Of a DNA stretch of 64,000 bases, positions 23,491-34,900 are shown one piece after another. The stretch is from Chlorella sorokiniana (Eukaryota; Chlorophyta; Trebouxiophyceae; Chlorellales; Chlorellaceae), in the NCBI GenBank assembly GCA_025917655.1, contig CP084620.1, forward strand, positions 992,001 through 1,056,000. The letters are read 5' to 3'. Below the pieces are notes generated by a model. That model saw nothing but the letters and a program-made list of their open reading frames with translations, searched no databases and was not told the origin of the DNA. Made by a program: the position numbers and the translations under genes. Each line of letters starts with the position of its first letter. Position 1 is the stretch's first letter.

Positions 23491-26400
23491 ATGAAGCTGA
23501 CACGAGCCGAGGCTCGGGAAGTCCTGGGTGTTGAGGTAAGATCTCACCAGCCTTGTTCGGCTGCCCTCGCCTGTGCACGCCCACCGCCGCAGCAGGACAC
23601 CTGAGCAGCTTGTGCCAAACAGCCAGGGGGTGCCCGCTTCTTCATGTCCCCCACCCACATTGTGTCCACTGCTCGCTCTTTTGAAGTTGGGGTCAGCTTG
23701 TCGCTGACTTGCCCCCTTCCCACCGCCTCAGGAGGAGGCCAGCCACGCGGTGCTGAAGAAAGCGTTTTCCGTCTGAGCAAGGAGTGGCACCCCGACAAGG
23801 TGGAGGCGGAGAAGAAGGACGAGGCGACCGTCAAGTTCCAGAGGATCAACGCCGCCTACCAGCGCCTGCTCAACGACGACAGCGATGAGGAGGAGGAGGA
23901 CGTGTTCTCAGAGGACGAGGAGGAGGGCGGCGGCTACGTGCCCATGGATATCCTCTACGAGTTCTTCAGATACATGTGAGGCGGCAGCAACAGAGCGGAG
24001 CAGGGCACGTCTGGGCGGGTCAGCAAGCGTGAGGTTGAGGTACAAGTGGGAGAGTGCAGGCGGTACATGTGCTGTCAGGAAAAGTCGGCTGCCATGCTGC
24101 GAGCTTCCGCCCGTCAGCTGCCCGCGCCGTTCCGCCGTTCTGCCTGCGCAGGGAGGCCAAGATGCACGCGGAGCAGGAGCGCCGCTCACGCAAGCACGGC
24201 GGTGGCGGTCGGCGCGGCGGCCGCCGAGGCGGCGGCGGCGGCTTTGGCGGCCCTGGCGGCGGCCCCTTCATGAGCATGGGAGGCCCGGGCGACGTGCGCA
24301 TCATGTTCATGGACCCGATGGGATCCGACGGCTTCTACCAGCAAGAAGGGTGAGGCAGGTTTACGAGGACTTCTTTGCAGGGGCTGCACCCTGCACCTCT
24401 GCAAGCAACTCCTCCGCCTGCAGCGGCACGCTCCCTCTGTGCAGCCCTCTTGTGCTCACGCCCCGCTCGCCTTGCCTTGCTGCACCCGGCGGCTTACCTT
24501 CCCCCGCAGGCCCGGCTCAGGGGCGGCCAGGGCGCAAGGCGCACCAGCCGCGCGGCGGCAACCAGCAGCGACGCAGCTACCGAGGTGGGTGGCGCGGCTG
24601 GCACCCGGCCTGCGTCAGCTCAGAGCATCCTCCTGCATGTGGCCCGCACATCAGCCTGACAGCATTGCCACTGCAAGCAACCCTGCGTAGAGGAGGAGGA
24701 GGAGGAGAGCAGCGACGAGGACAGCGAGGACGACAGCGAAGACGACGAGTACGAGCGGCGCCAGGAGCGCATGTTCATGTGAGCGCCGCAGGCTGGCGGC
24801 TGCAGTCGTGCGGGCCGAGTCCCCCTCCTCCAACTGTGTGGATGCGAGGCTTGTTGCAGGGCTTGTGCGCAGCACGGCTAGCGGTACAGGCGCGCACGCT
24901 GCTCTGCTCTGAAAGCCTGCGGTGGTGTCGGCTTCCGGGCGCCCTGCGGGCCACTGCCCCCTCTGCCCGCAGGTTCATGGCGGCGGAGCAGCGGGCGGCG
25001 GAGCAGGACCGCGTGCGGGAACAGGTGGGCCCCGCTGGCCCCCCCCAGCGCCCTGCTGTCCCCGCGCTTTGCGAGCTATGCTCCATAGCAGCCCAGCATG
25101 CACAGAATAGCTGTGCAGCGCAGCTGTGCTCCCAACGACCCTACACACCGCCTCCTCCCCCGCCTTCACGCCGCTGCGTTCCCAGACGAGACCCATTCAC
25201 GCCGCCGCCGCCTCCCCCGCAGTACGACGCCGCCAACCGGGCGCGGCGCCTGGAGCAGGAGCGCGACGCGCGCTGGCTGGCGCAGCTCGCCCGCCCCCCG
25301 CGTGGCCTACAGGCAGGGTGCTGTGTGGGCATGATGCCCCGCGCTCTGAGGGACCACCCGCCCCAGCCCCGCCTGCTCTGCCTTGGCTGCCCACCCTTGC
25401 TGTGGCGGCCCCTCACCACCAAGCGCTTTTGAGCTGTCTCCACCCATGTCCCCCGTTCCGCAGTGACACCTTCATCAGTCTCGATGTGGACCGCGGCAAG
25501 CAGAGCCGGCTGGCGGAGTTCCGCAGCGGGCTGGTGGGTGGGCCGCGGCCCTCGACTGCAAGTCTCAGTGCTTGTGCACCGGGCTGGCCGTCGTCCCCCC
25601 CCACACGCTGTGCTGAAGCGACCCTTGATGCTGCGTGCGCCCCCTGCCCGTCCTGCTCTTCCCGCAGCTTCCGGAGTTCTTCTTCTGGCAGCTGCAGTAC
25701 CGCCCCGTCGTCCCGGCCAGCCCCGGGCGACTGGGAGGAGGTGGAGGTGCGGCACGGAGGCCTGCGGGTCGAGGTGGGGGGCCTCAGCCCGGGCACCAAG
25801 TACGCATTCAGGTGAGGGGGGGCGGCTGCGCGGGTCGCGTCGTCGGTGTGTGAGCGGGTGTTGGCGTGGGCGCGGCGGGCATGAGGGGCATACCACAGCC
25901 TTGGCCGAGCCTTGCCAGCCACGCGCGTTGCCGCCCCCGGCCCATCGCGGGTGTGCATGGCTGACGCCTGCCGCCGCTGGGTGGCTGCTGCAGGGCTCGC
26001 CCGTGCAAGCAGGAGGAGGAGGGGGTGGAGGAGGAGGTGGATGGAGAGACGCGGGCGCCGCTGGTGGTGGGGGAGTGGAGCGTGGAGGCGCAGTACGCCA
26101 CCAGCGGCGCCCGCCCGGCAGCCGCAGCGCCCAGCGCCGCCTCCGCTGCGGCGTCGGCACCGGCGGCGCCCGAAGGGCAGGGCAAGAAGAGCGTGCGCCG
26201 CGCAAAGCAGGCGGAGCGAGCCGAAGCCGAGCGGGCGGCGGCGGAGCGGCGGCAGGCGGAGGCGGAGGCGGAGGCGGAGGCGCGGCGGGCGGCAGAGGCG
26301 GAGAAGGCTCGGGCGCAGGCGGAAGCGATAGCGCGGGCTCAGGCAGAGTACGAGCGAGAGGCGGAGGCTGCCAAGCAGCGGGCAGAGCTGGTCGCCGCCA

Positions 26401-29116
26401 AGTCGCAGGCAGCCAAGGCTGCGGCCGCAAGGCAGCCGCAGCAGCCGCCTCCCGTCAAGCGCAGCGGCAGCACTGCCAGCGAGGCGCCTGCGGCCAAGCC
26501 GCGCCGCCAGGGCAGCAGCAGCAGCGCCGGCGGTGGCCTCAGCCGCAGCGCCAGCGGGCGTCAGCCGCCCACGCAGCGCCAGCGGGGCGTCAGCCGCCCA
26601 CGCAGCGCCCCCGCGCCTGCTGCGCCCGCTGCGCCCGCTGCGCCGCCGGTGCCCGACGACGTCCCCGAGGAGTTCCGCCTGCCCGCAGACTACTACCCCT
26701 CCCAGCTGCTGCCCTCGCAGCAGCCGCGGGCGGGTGTAGCCAAGGCGGCGCCACGCCACGACCCCTTTGCCTGCCGCCCCGCCATGCGAGCGCCCACCAA
26801 GCGGGAAGAGGTGCTTCGGGCGGCGGTGAGTGCGGGGTTGCTGCTGCACGCAGCAGGGCCTTCCGAGCCTCTGCTTGGCCCTGGTGGGTCAGCCCCGGTC
26901 GGAGTTGTTGCCAGCTAAGCATGCGGCTGCACAGCTTGCCCGGGCCCCCCTTCCACGCTCCCCTCGCTGCTGGTTCTGCCGCAGGGCGCACTGCCGGGGT
27001 CGGGCGCCCCTCCGCCGCCGCGCTGGCTGCCGCGTCGGGGCCGGTGGCGGCGAGGCGGCGTTGTCGCGCGAGGCGGCTGCCCGGGGCATGAGCCTGGCGC
27101 AGTACCGCGCGTACCAAGAAGATCTGGCGCTGCAGGAGGCAATACAGGTGGGGCGTCATGCGGTACGGGATGGCTGCCACCCGCATGAGGTGGCGGGCGC
27201 TCGGAGGGCGGCGGGTGGGTGGAGGGTGCAGGGCCGCTTGCACAAGCGGCCTGCAGTGCGCTGCAGCTGGCCGGGCACCCGTCGGGCCATGCCAGCCCCT
27301 CCAGCCTCGCTGTGCGGCCGCTGCCGCAGATGAGCCTGGCGCTGGAGGAGAGCCGGCGCATGGCAGAGGAGGCGCAGCCGCCCCGCAGGTGCACACCCCG
27401 ATGCCTGGCTGCCATGCCTGCGCCCTGGCCCCTGCGCCCCGCCCACCCGGCTGCCTTGCCCTGCTGCGAGCCAACGCTGTGTGCCTGCCCCCTTGGCACC
27501 CCGCCCCGTCCTGCCCAGGTGAAGGACGCGGCTGAGCTCCCGACCCCGGCCGCCCAACCAGTGGGCGCAGCCCCCAACCCCTGCTGGGCGTGACCCCTGC
27601 GCCGCCGCTGGCCGCCCTGGCGCATGCGCCGCCGCCCCCGGGGCCGCTGCCGGGCCGCAGCGCTGCTCCCAGCCCTGCGCCCCCGCCCCCTGGCCCCCGC
27701 CCGGGCTCTCGCGCAGACGGCCAGCTCGCTGCGCCGCCCCAACATCTGTTGCCGGGCGCAGACGGCACGCCGCCTGCTCTGGTGCAGGCTGCGGCAGACC
27801 CCCCGCCATCTGGCAGGCAGAACGAGCGGCCAGCCCCAGCTGCCGGGCGCGGCAGGGGCAGGGGCAGGGGCAGGGGCGGCCGCGGCCAGCCCGCGTCAGC
27901 TGGGCCGCCGCCGCCGCCGCCGCCGCCTCGCCAGGAGGCTGCAGCGCTCAGCGCGGCGCCGCCCCTGCCCACCAGCTTCCTGCCTGCCGGCAACGGCTCG
28001 GCGGCCGCCGGGGGCGTGCCGCCTGAGCGCGAGGGGGCGTCGCGTGCGCCAGGGCTCCCAGGCTTACGTGCCGCCGCCCTCGCGCACCCAGGCTGCCAGG
28101 GGGCGCACAGGGTGCGCAAGGGGGCCCGCCCAGCCCACCCGCCGGCCCCCGCCCCGCCGCAGCCGCCTTCTCAGGAGAGAGCGTGGTGGCGGGGGTGGCG
28201 GCGGCAGCGGCCAAGCCTGGCGGCGGCAGGAACGACAATCGCGGCAAGGCTGCAGCCGCGAGGAGGGGCGGCCAGCCGTCGGCGCCGCCCGAGGCCATCG
28301 CGCCCAGCAGGCGTCTGCCGCTGCTCGGCTGCACGTGCAGGCGCAGGGAAGCTCCGCGGCAGCTGGCCTTGCATACGGACACGCTGCCGGCCCCAGCGGC
28401 AGCCTGGGCGCCAATGGCAGGCACGGGGCTGGAGGGGCAGCCGCCCACGGCTCGCTGCTACCGCCAGCGCCCAGCCAGGTGTCCCACGCTCGGCCTGCTG
28501 CTCAGCCTCAGCAGCAGCCGGTGCAGCAGTACATTTTCGAGTACCAGGGCCCACAGGCTACTGTGCAGTATCAGCAGCCCACAGGCGTGCAGTACCAGCC
28601 CCCCTCAGCAGCGGTATGCCATCACGGCGCCTCAGCAGCAGCAGGGCCAGGGGGTTGGTGCCACGCACGCCGTCCCCACGCCGTGCCGCCGCCGCAGCAG
28701 CAGCAGCCCCGGCAGGCGCAACCCACGCAGCACTACCCCCACACCTACAGCCAGCAGTACCAGCAGTACGAGTACAGCTCCCAGCCCAACCAGCATGGAT
28801 ATCAGCAGTACCAGCAGTACAGCCAGCATCTCCCCAATGCTCAGCCCTACCACATGCAGCAGCTGCAGCCCGCCCGCTCGGATGTGGCTGTGGCAGCGCA
28901 CAAAGTGTCGCCAGAGGCGGCCGGCGGCGGCCCCCACAGGCCTGCTGCTCATGGCACGCACCCGCCCGTCCAGACGACCCAGGTGCCGCCCCGCACCGCC
29001 CGCGCAGCGCCGGCAGCTACCGCCCCCTGCAGCATGCTCGCTCCCAGCCGGGCGGCATGCCAGCCGCGCAGCCAAACGGCGGGCCCGCCCACTGGCCTGC
29101 TGGCAGCGCCTTCTGA
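23491..29116 (+). CDS. J-domain protein with FN3 domain, UIM and Q/Y-rich prion-like tail
   Basis: Thirteen exons: 23491-23535, 23732-23975, 24152-24349, 24510-24584, 24691-24778, 24973-25024, 25223-25312, 25464-25533, 25668-25811, 25994-26825, 26985-27147, 27330-27388 and 27519-29116. Domains in order: J domain (LTRAEAREVLGVE, RLSKEWHPDK with HPD), Gly-rich part, acidic stretch, FN3-like domain (RVAYSDTFISLDVDRG, EFFFWQLQYRPVV, GLSPGTKYAFR), long Ala/Glu coiled-coil, a UIM (DLALQEAIQMSLALEESRR), a GRGRGRGRGG run and a Q/Y-rich tail (QYQQPTGVQYQ, SQQYQQYEYSSQ). Probably an Hsp70 co-chaperone that binds ubiquitin; the target is unknown. Slips at 23765-23768 (T), 25294-25299, 25721-25724, 27381-27384 and 27578-27581 interrupt the frame, and more in the tail. 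Intron at 25313 is GC-AG. The tail could be a separate gene, but UIM exon and tail join once a base is restored. Confidence 0.72.
28520..28900 (+). repeat. CAG/TAC-rich low-complexity coding repeat (Q/Y-rich tail)
   Basis: Imperfect CAG-CAG-TAC units encode QQYQQYEY and YQQYQQYSQ type segments over several hundred bases. The composition resembles yeast and animal prion-like domains. It lies in the last exon of the J-domain gene. Confidence 0.75.
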
Positions 29117-29316
29117 GCTGCCGGGCAGCTGCTCATTAAGCAAATCCATTAGGTTCTCCCTTCCACCTCGCTCTGCGCTCCTTGCTGCAGAATTCCCCAG
29201 CAGGGTGGTTTGCCTCCTTGTTCGCTTTGATTTCCGCTTCCCTGCTCGCAGCTGTGCACTTGTCCTGCTGTTGTGGACGTCATTGCGAAAATCGGCCCTC
29301 AACCTCGTCACGGTGG

Positions 29317-31410
29317 TCACTTAGTAGGCGGGAAACGGGCACGCTGTCGCACCCTGGGCAGGGTTGGGAGCTCACGAGTCGCTCGCCCCCGCTGCCGGCG
29401 CCGCCACGCCCTTGCCGGGGCGGGGGCAGCCCGCGCCATCGCCGCCACCTCGGGGTTGAGCGGCACGCCCAGCCGCCCAAACTGGCGCGCGTACTCCGCG
29501 GCCACCTCGGCGCGGTGGGCGTCAAAGCCCGTGGCGTTGTAGGCTTTGACGCCCACCATGAAGTCGAACAGGTCGAACTTGTCGAGGTCCACGGCTGCCA
29601 GGAAGTCGAGCAGGTCCACCGTGGGCAGCGCCATGCCCTCCGCCAGCTCCTTGATGCGGTAGTCCTTGGACACCACGATGCCGGGCACTCCGGCCGCCAG
29701 GGCTGCAGCGCGTGGGTGTGGGGAGGGGAGGGAGGCAGGAGCAGGGGTGGGGCGCAGGGCAGGTGACGGGGGGACGATGGCGCCGCGCCGGGATGTCAAG
29801 CGGGGACAGCAAGGCGTTGGAGGTGGCGGGCAGTTGGGCAGGGCGAGACGGCTGCTGGCGGCCCGCGCCCCTCCTGAGCTGCAGCGGTCAGCGCGGCAGC
29901 CGGCGCTTCACACCTGCCATTGTGCCGTGGATCCTGCACAGAAGGGAGGGCACCGGCAGCAGAGCCAGGGGTCGGCGCGTGGCAGCACCAACCCTGTGCG
30001 TCGCCACAACCCCGACCACAGATCAACGCATCGCCGGCACTGAAGGGCGCCCGCTTGTTCCCAACCCCCCTCCCACACATCCCACACAGGTGCACCCACC
30101 AACCGCTCGCTGGCGCCCCACCTGAACCCAAAGACGAAGTCGCAGCAGGCCGCCAGGCCCTCCACCCAGGAGCGCGGGTCGTAGAAGTAGCGCACGCGGT
30201 CCACCGACAGGTACAGCCCCAGCTTGGCGTGCAGGCGCAGCAGCGAGTAGGCGTCGTCCTCCGTCTGCAGCACCACCACGCTGTTGGGGAAGCGCTTGAG
30301 CACGCGCACCGCCAGCATGTCGGCGTAGGGCGGCATGTCCTTGTTGCGCGACATGGTGGGCAGCGTGACCGCCAGGCGCAGCGAGGTGGAGCGCTTGGCC
30401 AGCACCGCGTCCCACTTGCGCTGCAGCTCCGCGCCCAGCTCCGGGTTGCGGTTGAGGAAGAGGGAGGGGCAGCCCAGGGGCAGCGGCGGCGGCAGGCCGT
30501 TGGCCACCAGGATGCGGGCGGTGAAGGCGCCGCGCGTGGCGATGAACCCGCCCGACTCCACCACCCGCTGCAGCATCGCCACCTGCGCCGACGCCAGCTC
30601 CACCTTGTCCGCCGCGGAGAAGTCGGCGGTGGGGCGCTTGGCCTCCGCTGCCGCGCCCTCCTCCCCCGCCAGCGCCTGAGCAAACTCGATTTGGGAGCCG
30701 ATGCCGAGCAGGGCGGAGGGCGCCTTGTTGGCCCGCGCGATGTCGTGCAGTATGTTGGTCATGCCGACCATCACGCTGCGGTTGTACTTGAGCCGGTCAA
30801 ACAGCAGGTTGGCTGTGGGCAAGAGCACAGCGGCGACGCCGTCGGCCTTGTAGGGCGGCCGCGTCACGCGCACCACCTCCACCCGCTGGTGGTCCAGCAG
30901 CTGCCACGCGCCGTACGCCCACACCATGTTCCCCGTGTTGTCGCTGGCCACCTTGACCGCCTCGTGCATGGACAGCCCAGAGGGGTGGCGCTCGCTGAAG
31001 TCGCCGCCCAACCAGCCCACGCGCACCCTGCGCGCGGCCCGCTGCCGCCGCCGCCTGTGCTGCCGCCGCCGCCCCGCCGCTGCCGCCTGTGCTGCTGCCG
31101 CTGTGCTCGTCGTCGTCGCGGTCCACGCCATCGTCCTCGCCGCCCTCCTCAGCCCCGCCGCCGCCGCGGCTGGCCTGCGAGGCGCTGCTGCGGCTGCCGC
31201 GGTCAACGCTGAAGGCGGGGGTGGCATCTGGGTGGGGGCCAGCGTGGCCGACACCCTGGACTTGGCCTGCTGCAGGACGGGCGTGATGGAGATGGAGCCG
31301 CTGCCCAGCCTGGACCACGCCACCAGCGTGGCGCACAGCAGCAGCGCGGCGGCCGCCCGCCGGTAACGCGCCCACCCGCCCGGCTTTGTCGACGCCTTGG
31401 TGGCCACCAT
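29317..31410 (-). CDS. Polysaccharide pyruvyl transferase-like type II membrane protein
   Basis: Three minus-strand exons (30122-31410, a 20-b micro-exon 29914-29933, and 29317-29702) join in phase to give GFRIHGTMAALAAGVPGIVV. This matches the R-x-H-G...G-P signature near the C-terminus of polysaccharide pyruvyl transferase family proteins. Other landmarks: SDNTGNMVWAYGAWQLLD, VMVGMTNILHDIARANKAP, GGFIATRGAFTARILVANGL, LGCPSLFLN and RIKELAEGMALPTVD. A short basic cytosolic head and one hydrophobic segment (AAAALLLCATLVAW, about residues 18-31) predict a type II Golgi protein, so it may ketal-pyruvylate cell-wall or secreted polysaccharides (inference). The Ala/Arg-rich stalk has an alternative acidic reading in another frame. 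ATG 31410 was chosen; an upstream start at 31431 is possible. Confidence 0.78.
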
Positions 31411-31923
31411 TGCTGCGCACGCATTGCACATGGAAACGCAGTATGTTGGGAACTTTTGGGGGACAGCCAGGCTTCAGCAGTTCGAACCTGCTGTTACGAG
31501 CCGGCAAAAGGTGCTACACCGGGGCGACGGCACACAGTGCCGTGAGCGGCGCAGGTGCGAGTCGTTCTCGCAAGGTAGCGCTGCAGGACTTGCACAAGAA
31601 AAGTGGCTGCTTACCTGCAAGCTGGAGCCGGGCTGTGATTCAACTCGCCACTGCGTCCAACCCTTACAGGAATGCGTTTGCAGCGTCACCAATCATTGGC
31701 ATTTCATTGCCGTCGGTAGTGCGACAAGCCTGAGGGCTGCCTTCAAGATCTGGTACTTCCTGCTGTGCCCTGCTGTGATTGAATGCCCAACTTTCAGTTT
31801 GCGCTGGCCGTCGTTAGACATCGGACATCTGACAGGATGTTTGATGTACAAGCAGCTGCGAGTTCAGCGTTCAGCTGATCACCAGATCAAGGGCACCCCT
31901 CGCCCTCAGCCCAACGCAAAGCG
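31411..31923. promoter_or_regulatory. Divergent promoter region, pyruvyl transferase-like (-) / NT-C2 gene (+)
   Basis: This 513-b stretch is AT-richer than the flanking exons. It contains a perfect 6-bp hairpin with a TTCGAAC loop at 31475-31493, resembling a tRNA T-arm, but no tRNA can be built around it. No coding exon was recognised. Confidence 0.45.
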
Positions 31924-34900
31924 ATGGGCATATTCAAAAAGCTACAGGGCAAGGGCGTGCGGTTCACGTACTTTATTCACGTCCACGAGCTCTCATGGCC
32001 CACCCCCACGGGGTGTTTGCCTCTGCGTACGCTTTGAGCGTGGGGCTCATACAGGCAGCACCCGAGCTGTTGAATCGGTCAGCCAGCCGAGCCACGCCAG
32101 CTATGTCTTCGAGGAACAGATGCAGCTGCCCGCCACCCTCTACCAGGTGCGCCCCTCCTCCACCTCGCCAGCGGTCAAAACATTTCGTCCATTGGTTTGG
32201 CTCATCTTGCTCCATGCAATTCTCTGCTGATGTGCAGCATGGAGGCAGCGGCAAAGGAGGCAGCAAGGAAGGCCTGGGCACTTTCCAGCCCAAGCTTCTG
32301 CAGCTGACGGTGGTGCCGGCTGATGCCCGCGGCAAGCCCGCCGCCAGCCAGCCCCTGGCCGCCATCTCCCTCAACCTGGCAGACTATGCCTCGACAGACG
32401 GGCGGGTGCAGGAGGCGTTTGTGCTGGCTGCCCCGGATGGGGCCAGCCTGGCGACGCCTGCGGGCGCACCCAAGCTGCTGCTGACCATCGCGTGAGCGGC
32501 GAGAGGCGGGGGGGGTGCCGCCCCAGCAATTCCTCCAGCCGGCCAAAGACCTGGCCCCGCTGCGGTGCTGACGCTGTTGCTGGGCGCAGGTGCCGGGATG
32601 CCAGCCACAGCAAGGGCGGCGGCCCGCTGGCTGTGGAGCCGTCCGGCTGGAGCCAGGAGCCGGAGGGGGTGCCCCTCAGCCTCAGCACCGACGACGAAAC
32701 AGACGGTGGGGGCACACTCCGCGCTGCGCACGCTGCTGCAGGCCAACGCGCTGCTGCTGCTGCCATGGCCGCAGTCAACGCATCGTTGCTTCCATCGCCG
32801 CGGCCTGCTCTGCGCTTTTCTTTTTGTGGCTCGTAGGGAGCCGGCCGTCCAGCCGGGCGCCAGCCGAGCAGATGGGGCGGCGGGCCTGCGCGCCAGCAGC
32901 ACCCTAGCTGCTGTGGCAGAGGAGGCGGGCTCGCCTGGGCGCGGCAAGGTGCAGCCGAGCGGGGGCGTAGCAGGGGGAGCGCCCAGGGAAGCTGGCGGGA
33001 CCAGCGCGGCGCGTCGGACGTCGCCGCCGTGGCTGCGCCGCAGCCTGTGAACGGCGCAGCGGCGGGCCCGGCGGGCCCGGCAGCAGGTCAGGTGGAAAGC
33101 GCGCGATACGACGAGGACGGCTTCCTCATCGACGAGGAGGAAAGCGGCGCGGTCGCGGCGCATGCGCCCTGGAGGTGGGCCAACGCAGGTTCACCGCCAC
33201 TGCTGTGTGCTGCGGTGCCGCTGCGCTGCTGGCTGGCGTCACAGCATGCAGCGCTGCTGCCACCTCCGCTCACCAACCCCAGCGCTTGCGCCCGCCCTCC
33301 CCGCCCAGCAGCCCAGCACCAGCGTGCGGCGCAACCTGGGGTCTGCGCTGGAGCGGGCCGAGGCGTCAGAGGGCAGCGCCGCCGCGGCGGCAGAGGTGCA
33401 GAGCCGGCTTGCGTCGGGCACGGCAGCAGGGGCGGGGGCGGGCGGCGCAGCAGGCGGCGGCTTTGCCATGGCGCGGCTGGCCTCTGGCCGCGGAATCGCC
33501 CTGGCCCTGCCCACCTCCCCGCCTGGGCTGCCGCCGGGCCAGCCCGAGTCGCCGCCGCCGCTCAGCGCCGGCCAGCAGTCGAGCCTGTCGGTGGGCGGGG
33601 ACCCCGCGGTGCCCTTCGCCGTCCCGCCCAGCACGCAGCGCCGCTTTGCGCAGCGCGGCGACGCCGCCGCCGAGGACGCGGGCGGCGGCGCCGTGGCACG
33701 GCGCTGGGCGTGGCGGCGGGACGGCGGCGGCGCGAGTGGCGCCTTTGGCGCCAGGGCGGCGGGCGGGCCCGGCGTGTCGGTCTTCCAGCGGGCGCGGGTG
33801 GCCTCTGCCGCCAAGCAGGATGCGGGTGCGGCGGCGCAGCTCAGCCCCGAAGCCTCCGGCCTCAGCGCCACCACAGACGCGCCTCCCGGCGCAGCACAGC
33901 GGAGGAGCCGCCCGCCGGGGGTGCGGCGCAGGCGCAGCGCTCTGCCTTCGCGGAGGGCGGGCCGCACCCGCGCAGCCCCAGCGGGAGGGGCCGCGGCCGG
34001 CCGCTGGCGGCGGGCTGGCGCTGCAGCGCTCGCTGCTGGGCGCCAGCGGGCGGCTGCGCCCGGGGCTGGCCCTGTTTGAGTCGGGCGCTCTGCCCAGCCC
34101 CGCTGACCAGGCGGGGTCGGCGGTGGTGGAGGCGCTGCTGCATGAGCTGCGCAGCCTGGCGGCCCTGGAGGTGGGAGGCTGGGGAGGCGGTGCCGCGCGT
34201 CTGGGGGCGACTGCTTTGTGGGGAGGGGCGATTCAGCTGAGCAGCCCAGCGACGAGTGTTGAAAGGCTGCGCGCAGACTGTGTTTCACCCTGCCCTGCAC
34301 GCTTGATGTGATCGAGTGCGAGGATTTTGCCGCTGTGTTTGCTGCTGTGTGGTTCACCCTCAGCTACCCCCCCCCCCCCCCCCCACACACACACAAAAAC
34401 ACTTACTCACACGCACACCTCGTGCTGCGCAGTCTGCTGTGTATCTTGTTGGCGGGCGGGCGACGTTCGCGGGCGGTGGTGGTCGCGCGCTGCATGCCCC
34501 GCGCGCCGCCTGGCCCGCACCATCCTCCAGCTAGGGCCGCAGGAGGGGCTGCCCTTTGGGCTGCAGGCGGTACAGGCGGTACAGGCGGCGGCGGGAGCCG
34601 GCTCGGGGACGTGCACCGGTGCGTGCTGCGGGGTTGAGCCGCGCAGCAGTGCTGCATGGGCTGCACTGCCACCTGTCCGGTGGGAAAAGGGACCGCTGGC
34701 GCCACTGGCCCCCCAATCGACTTTCCATCTGCCCCTGCCCGCCCCGCTGCGCTGCCCCGCAGGCTGACGTTCTGGTGGTCCAACGTGCTGCAGCTTCGCT
34801 GCAGCTTCTCCACGCTGTGCCAGGGCCTGGACCCCGTGCAGGCAGCGACGGCGGCGGGGCTGCCGGGCGGCGACCAGCTGCAGCCGCAGGGCAGCGAGCA

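Noticed and set aside
27590-29116. Pro/Gln-rich ORF as a separate gene
   Set aside because: It has no promoter-like gap, and restoring one base at 27578-27581 joins it in frame to the UIM exon of the J-domain gene.
31475-31493. tRNA T-arm-like hairpin CAGCAG-TTCGAAC-CTGCTG
   Set aside because: No matching acceptor stem, D-arm or anticodon arm exists upstream, so it is not a tRNA gene.
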